Source: Ascoidea asiatica
Lineage: Eukaryota > Ascomycota > Saccharomycetes > Ascoideales > Ascoideaceae
DNA: 64,000 nucleotides
Direction of reading: 5' to 3'
Assembly (NCBI GenBank): GCA_001600695.1
Contig: BCKQ01000008.1
Coordinates: 593,488-657,487, forward strand
The notes under the pieces are model-generated. The model made no database searches and had not been told where the DNA came from. It was given only the letters and a program-made list of their open reading frames with translations. Positions 59,601 to 64,000 of the stretch are shown here, piece by piece (positions within the stretch are counted from its first letter, which is position 1; each line of letters starts with the position of its first letter). Made by a program: the position numbers and the translations under genes.

Positions 59601-61034
59601 GATGAACCAACGTCTGGTTTAGATTCTAAATCTTCATGGGCAATTGTGAAATTACTTAAAAAGTTAGCAGATGCTGGTCAATCAATTCTTTGTACTATCC
59701 ATCAACCTTCTGCAACACTATTTCAACAATTTGATAGACTTTTACTTCTTAAGACTGGAGGTAAAGTTGTTTATTTTGGTGATATTGGAGATAATTCTAA
59801 CACTTTATTGAATTATTTTGAGACAAATGGTGCAAGAGCTTGTGGGGATGAAGAAAACCCGGCAGAATATATTCTCGAAGTTATAGGAGCTGGTGCTACA
59901 GCAATTGTTGATAGAGATTGGAATGAAATTTGGGAAAATTCTTTGCATAATAAAGAAGAATCGAAAATTATTGACAGTTGTTGTAAACCAATAAACGATG
60001 AAAACAGAGATAGTACCAAGATCGAAGAAACCTCAGCAAGACCAAATTATTTAACTCAATTACATCTAGTAACTCAAAGAACCTTTACTCAATATTATAG
60101 AGATCCTGTTTATTTAATTGCCAAATATTTTGCATTAACTTGTTGTGGCATTTTCATTGGTTGGTCTTTTTTTAATTTAAAAACTAATTTATATGGACTT
60201 CAAAATGGAATCTTTCTTGGATTTTTGCCAATTGTTGTTTGTACAGTTGTAATAAGTCAAATACAGGAAAAATCTAATAATGCTAAAGAAGTTTTTCAAG
60301 TCAGAGAAAAAATGAGTAATATTTATCATTGGTCTACTTTATTATTATCGCAAATCATTGTTGAACTACCATATTCAATTCTTGCTGCAACAATTTTTTT
60401 CTTAAATTTTTACTTTCCATTAAGGGTTAATAATTCTGCTGAATTTGCTGGATTTTATTATATCATATATTGTATTTCTTATCAATTTTATTATATCTCA
60501 TTTGCATTATGGGTATTATATTTTATGCCAGATCTTCCTTCAGCAACAGTTATATCATCATTTTTATTCACATTTACAGTTAGTTTTTCAGGAGTTTTCC
60601 AAAGATATAAATTGATGCCAACCTTTTGGAAATTTATGTATAGAGTTTCTCCCTCAACATACTACATCGAAAGTACTGTTTCTGTATTTTTACATGATGT
60701 GAAAGTGAAATGTTCACCAACTGATTTAACATATTTTGATGCACCGGATGGTCAAACTTGTGGTGATTATANTGCTGAGTTTATAANTAATAAAGGTGGA
60801 TATATTTCTAATCCTAATGATTATAACAACTGTGGATATTGTCCATATAAAACTGGAGATGATTTTATGGATACCTTTCATATGAAGTATTCTCATAGAT
60901 GGAGAAACTTTGGACTATCCTGGGTCTATATTTGTTTTAATATTTTTGCATTATTAATCTGTTACTATATTTTCACAATCAATCCAATTAATTTTAAAAA
61001 AANTTTCCAAAGACGTTCCAAGAAATCTAAATAA
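56649..61034 (+). CDS. PDR-type full-size ABC exporter, Snq2-like
   Basis: 1461 residues from the ATG at 56649 (an upstream in-frame TTG is not credible). The order is NBD1-TMD1-NBD2-TMD2, as in all PDR/ABCG fungal pumps. NBD1: Walker A GRPDAGCST near 157 (the family normally has GRPGAGCST), signature VRGISGGQRKR near 275. TMD1 about 470-770. NBD2: canonical Walker A GESGAGKTT near 855, degenerate signature LNVEQRKK near 960, Walker B LLFLDEPTSGLDS near 978. TMD2 about 1140-1450. FLKTIAGQT and NATRGLDASTALEYAQAIR place it nearer Snq2/Pdr18 than Pdr5/Cdr1. Family knowledge: plasma-membrane efflux of xenobiotics or sterol-related lipids. It sits alone in the spacer between two inverted permease copies. 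A few Ns lie mainly near the ends. Confidence 0.92.
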   Translation: MTESSKDSDIQSFGFQVSQETNSKDDPIDEQKMEILVKEASNNQXLTRLKSLTRTLSRKSTKHNPWDLTREEFDLQRTLKDFVKISNEENLTLRESAVLFKNLSVNVKDSSSSFIPTLGDILKFPIKIFGGIRNMKKNQNFKYLLNNFNGVVKPGEMLLVLGRPDAGCSTFLKTIAGQTLEYNSVSGTINYDDISQDEMQKRFQSDLIYVPELDLHFPHLTVDQTLNFAISCKVPKIRPKNISKKQYIYSLKEILTIVFGLHEVKNVRVGNDFVRGISGGQRKRVSIAEALACRGSIYCWDNATRGLDASTALEYAQAIRTSTNLLKNTSLVCLYQASENIYQSFDKVTLLYEGRQIYFGPIENAKNYFINMGFQSIPRQTTSEYLTVITDPDERIPFPGMELKVPRTAQEFEEYWLNSPEYKFLLEEIKQYENSISSSSTRKTFDQSFTNEKMKFKRHNSKFRITFLEQFRLLTTRAFQNVIANRAYAISLFIVNIFQGLITGSLFYNLDNTTSSSYSKAGVLFFTLVFFLMSGMSEVANSFQSRPIVLKQKRYTLYHPSADMVAYCLASIPVRLLCIIFYSLILYFLVNLNRKAGNFFIFVLFYFILASMCASVFLAISSFSSEMSTANSIVGPVLLVFIIYSGFLIAKPAMHWAFKWLSYFNPTIFVLESTLTNEFHGMEIQCESIVPSGPGYENVSEKNQVCSAVGAISGENFVNGDNYLSASYSFKHSHLWRNFGITIAYWIFFTFLAAYGAEIMKPIKSESGGILFKRGKHDKKEKKNQDIETGEVNGHIIPLSDDSSLGNFEGFDSNRVFAWKNVNYSIPSKDEKELKLLSGISGFVKPGKLTALMGESGAGKTTLLNVLSQRTTSFGVVTGDILVNGKPLDPFFQRETGYVQQQDLHISELTVRESLQFAARLRRPANVPEKEKLDYVESIIDILLMQPYANAIVGNGQSGLNVEQRKKLTIAVELVAKPSLLLFLDEPTSGLDSKSSWAIVKLLKKLADAGQSILCTIHQPSATLFQQFDRLLLLKTGGKVVYFGDIGDNSNTLLNYFETNGARACGDEENPAEYILEVIGAGATAIVDRDWNEIWENSLHNKEESKIIDSCCKPINDENRDSTKIEETSARPNYLTQLHLVTQRTFTQYYRDPVYLIAKYFALTCCGIFIGWSFFNLKTNLYGLQNGIFLGFLPIVVCTVVISQIQEKSNNAKEVFQVREKMSNIYHWSTLLLSQIIVELPYSILAATIFFLNFYFPLRVNNSAEFAGFYYIIYCISYQFYYISFALWVLYFMPDLPSATVISSFLFTFTVSFSGVFQRYKLMPTFWKFMYRVSPSTYYIESTVSVFLHDVKVKCSPTDLTYFDAPDGQTCGDYXAEFIXNKGGYISNPNDYNNCGYCPYKTGDDFMDTFHMKYSHRWRNFGLSWVYICFNIFALLICYYIFTINPINFKKXFQRRSKKSK

Positions 61035-61728
61035 ATCAAAAAAATTCAAACAATTCCTAAAAAAAATTTTTTTTTTTTAATTTTTATCTTAAATTGAACA
61101 CTTTCTTATTTCAAATCATATTCATTACTTTATAATATTTTCTGATAATATCTAATATTATTAGAACTTCTATTTTTAATATCCAATTCTTTATTNATAC
61201 TAACTATTATCTTATAACTATCATAAATACAAATCTAATATCTCTTTAAAATCTATCAAACGGAAATAATTTGTAGCTCAACCTAATCCCAGCACTGTTT
61301 GTCAACTTAAATATTATCGTCATGGATAATCTGAAGGTATTTTCTTTGGAATTTTAACTTCCATTGAAGTGGACTTTACAGCAGCGNTAACGGATAAACT
61401 TGAATTACGTAATCGATTGACTGGCTTAGAAGTCGAATAATCTCAATGGAACTGACCGCAGAAATGAAATTTATAAATTCACTAACCCAATTCTGTTCAT
61501 AAAATACAAAGTGTTTAGAATTCTTATATATGCCCAGTTCAAAGGAAAGAGAAGAACTTCAAATGGAAAAAAAACTAAATGGAACATAAACTTAAAAATA
61601 TATTTGCATAACTATCATAAGAAAAAAGAGAAATTTAAATTAACAAAATATATAAAAAAAACAAAAGTTGAGATAAAAAGATATCATTTTTAAGCCAAAA
61701 CTAACAATTCAACATTATTGATAATCAA
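61035..61728. other. Convergent 3' region between ABC transporter and permease copy 2
   Basis: AT-rich, with a small G+C-richer patch at 61258-61470. An open frame at 61511-61693 is Lys-rich and not convincing. No hairpin terminator expected or seen. Confidence 0.7.
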
Positions 61729-63165
61729 CTACTCCACCATTTCAACTTTTCCTTTCTCATTAGTATCCTCTTCGAATGAGATTTGACTTTGAATAGTTTC
61801 CTCTTTCTTTTCATCTATTTCGAAGTCTTTAGGATTTGCATCTTCTAAAATTTCTCTTTCTATTTCTTCCTCACTTGGAAGTTTTCTCCAAGCCCAAATG
61901 GTGTAAAATCCATAAGTCGAAGAGAGAATATATCCAGACATAGCAATAAATAAAGATTTTTGAACACTGACATTATCTGCAACTAGGCCTTGCAATGGAG
62001 GAAAAAAAACACCACCAGAAATACCTGAAACTAAAAGACAACCTCCCCATTTAGAATGTCTTCCTAAACCTCTCATACCCATTCCAAAGATCATTGCAAA
62101 ACAACAGGATTCAAAAAAGAAAATAATGAAATAGCATACAACACCTCCCATTCCTGGGAGTGTAGCAGCTAAAACACTAAATAAAAAACAACCAAGAATA
62201 CAAACTGTGAAAATATATGGAGGTTTAATATATTTCAAAGAAAATGTTGCAATAAATCTAGCTCCTGTATAGATAGCTTGACCTCCAGAAAGATATGCAG
62301 ATCCTTTACTTTTTCTAACGTTGGCTACTTCATAAGCATAGTTGATAAAGTTGGAAGCAACACTAACTTGTCCTCCAATGTAGCAGAATTGGGAAAATAC
62401 TGCCCAAAACAATGGCCATTGTTTATGTAATGGTTTAGAATCATCATAAACCCCATTTGCCTTTTTCATATTATTGTGCATATCCTTGTCACTGATTTCA
62501 GGAATATCAAGAAAAAAAAATGTTACAGCTAATACAATATCAAAACAACCAACAGCAACGTAAACCCATTGAACATTAGTCAAAGAGGTTGCATTTTTTC
62601 CATTGAAAAAAGTATGAGAGGCAATCAAAGGAGCAACAAAAGTTCCAACTCCTTGAAAACTTTGAGCTAGATTAATTCTAAATTCACTATGTTTTGGAGT
62701 ACCAATCATATTCACATAAGGATCAGCAGCTGTTTCAAGAGTTGATAAACCAACAGCTACAACAAACATACAGCCACAAAATCCAGAAAAACTTTTGAAT
62801 TTAGCACAAGGCCAGAAGCAAAAAGCTCCAACAGAAAAAATCAATAGACCTACAATGAAAGTTATTCTGTAACCATGTCTCTTGACTAAATAGCTTCCCA
62901 TTGTTGGAGGATTAGCAAAATATGCAATAAAATAGGCAATTTGAAGATTTGTACTTACAGTCTGAGATATATTAAATACAGATTGAAAATGAGAATTCAA
63001 GGTATCCAATAGCCCATAAGCAAAACCCCATAAGAAAAATAGAAAAGTAACCAAAGCAAAAGGCACTATTGCTTGTTTATCAGTTAATTGAGCACCAGAT
63101 ATTCCTCGTTTAGCATATGAATTTGATCCAAAATGACCAAATTTGAAGTAATCCAAGAATGCCAT
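61729..63165 (-). CDS. FucP-family sugar:H+ symporter (MFS), copy 2
   Basis: 478 residues, identical in protein to copy 1. The start at 63163-63165 mirrors copy 1 exactly; an in-frame ATG further upstream would add 52 residues, but most of that extension reads through sequence copy 1 carries as untranslated leader, so the short form is preferred. The stop is TAG instead of TAA. Only 90 bp of leader are shared, so this copy has its own promoter, with a TATAAATA on the minus strand at 63354-63361. Inferred role: as copy 1, uptake of L-rhamnose or a similar sugar, perhaps under different control. It is convergent with the ABC transporter. Confidence 0.9.
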   Translation of the reverse strand: MAFLDYFKFGHFGSNSYAKRGISGAQLTDKQAIVPFALVTFLFFLWGFAYGLLDTLNSHFQSVFNISQTVSTNLQIAYFIAYFANPPTMGSYLVKRHGYRITFIVGLLIFSVGAFCFWPCAKFKSFSGFCGCMFVVAVGLSTLETAADPYVNMIGTPKHSEFRINLAQSFQGVGTFVAPLIASHTFFNGKNATSLTNVQWVYVAVGCFDIVLAVTFFFLDIPEISDKDMHNNMKKANGVYDDSKPLHKQWPLFWAVFSQFCYIGGQVSVASNFINYAYEVANVRKSKGSAYLSGGQAIYTGARFIATFSLKYIKPPYIFTVCILGCFLFSVLAATLPGMGGVVCYFIIFFFESCCFAMIFGMGMRGLGRHSKWGGCLLVSGISGGVFFPPLQGLVADNVSVQKSLFIAMSGYILSSTYGFYTIWAWRKLPSEEEIEREILEDANPKDFEIDEKKEETIQSQISFEEDTNEKGKVEMVE

Positions 63166-63255
63166 TGTATTATGAATGCTATTATTGATATATAATATTG
63201 ATGTGAATATTTTTATTGTGTTTATTATTATTGTGGTTATAGTTGTTATTATGAT
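61730..63255 (-). repeat. Right arm of the 1526-bp inverted repeat
   Basis: Mirror of 53893-55418. With the 6311-bp spacer the whole structure spans 9363 bp. Sequence diverges abruptly on both outer and inner sides. Confidence 0.93.
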
Positions 63256-64000
63256 TAAATAGGTGAAAAGTTGATTATTCATAAAATTTGTGGTGAGAAT
63301 AGTAAAAAATTCAAGTATCAAAAAAAAAGCAAATTAGTTAGTAATTCCTGGCATATTTATATTCAGGGAATTCAAGACCTGGATCTATCCACATTTTTGT
63401 TTTTTTATGGAACAATTCAATTTAAGATTCAATAGGCATTATCGCAGTATTTTTTTTCAAAATTTATCTAAACCATTTTCTTAGAATTTTGAGAATATGA
63501 TCAAAATTAAAATCAGAAATGAATTTGTATATTCTTTTTTTTTCTGAGGGGTATCGAGATTATTAGAAACTAGGAGTGTTTATGCAGTAGTGGTAATGAA
63601 TATTTTAATGATCAACTTTTTTAAATGAGTAGATTGAAATTCTGTATCTTAAATTTAAATTTTTATTTGCTGCATTTGATATTTTGGATGAATTAAAATT
63701 TCAGTTCTTTTGAAAGTTAAATGGCTTGAATGAATTAATAATAAATGAGTGAAAATCCATATATTGAGGAGAAATGCGCAAATTTATGTCACTGCAAATC
63801 CTTGGTGAAATAATGATCCGATACTGTACCCCTGATNTTATTTAATATTGAGATTTTGAATTGTAATTATTGTTAAAATTGTTTTCATTTATTTTACTTT
63901 TTCTTTTTATGCTTTTACAGGCAATTATTATTTCTTTATTTTTATTTCTTTTAANTTNAATTCAAATATATTTCAACTATGACACGTGACTTATTTTTTT
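63256..64000. other. Upstream region of permease copy 2, to the window edge
   Basis: No gene seen. It contains the copy-2 TATA-like box (63354-63361, minus strand) and ACACGTGA (CACGTG at 63983-63988). Composition is AT-rich without a strong island. Confidence 0.65.

Noticed and set aside
53893-63255. The permease-ABC-permease structure as a composite transposon
   Set aside because: The arms encode a sugar permease, not a transposase; no target-site duplication or terminal element repeat was seen at 53893 or 63255.
61729-63321. Extended 530-residue start for permease copy 2
   Set aside because: The extra 52 residues read mostly through sequence that copy 1 carries as leader; the shared 478-residue form is more likely.

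Overview
The window looks like nuclear DNA of an AT-rich ascomycete budding yeast (Saccharomycotina). The genes are intron-poor and closely packed, and many are recognisably yeast: POL31, HHO1, SFT1, CSC1, CHC1, MHP1, NOP6, TGL2, HAM1, SFA1, SUP35, PSA1 and a SNQ2-like PDR transporter. Coding DNA is extremely AT-rich, leucine is almost always TTA, and CTG codons are nearly absent. I cannot name the species or settle whether CTG means Leu or Ser. Long AAT/ATT tracts encode poly-Asn. There are two N gaps (5130-5349 and 33308-33381) and many scattered single Ns.

Layout. 1-12174 is mostly minus strand: truncated POL31, linker histone HHO1, Golgi SNARE SFT1, a gap-interrupted Asn-rich gene (plus strand), a hot-dog thioesterase-like protein, and a 1785-residue protein with an Rsc7/Swp82 domain. 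12533-21796 holds a small bZIP protein, the mechanosensitive channel CSC1, an orphan multi-pass membrane protein and a cytosolic-type aldehyde dehydrogenase. 22068-33258 holds CHC1 and MHP1, transcribed divergently. 33806-47025 holds NOP6, an aldo-keto reductase, TGL2, HAM1, SFA1, SUP35, an unrecognised Asn-rich protein and PSA1.

49052-63255 is an accessory, metabolic region. It contains L-rhamnose dehydrogenase (LRA1) convergent with L-rhamnonate dehydratase (LRA3). These are followed by two copies of a FucP-type sugar permease whose proteins are identical, arranged as a 1526-bp inverted repeat around a SNQ2-like ABC exporter. Together these suggest uptake of L-rhamnose or a related deoxy sugar and its oxidation through the fungal non-phosphorylated pathway. 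The lactonase (LRA2), aldolase (LRA4) and regulator are not in the window.

The base composition is unusual: many promoter regions carry islands clearly richer in G+C than the neighbouring genes. These islands contain runs of same-strand CGG triplets (typical zinc-cluster half-sites), CACGTG boxes, short perfect palindromes and short tandem repeats. I saw no convincing tRNA, rRNA, transposon or CRISPR array.
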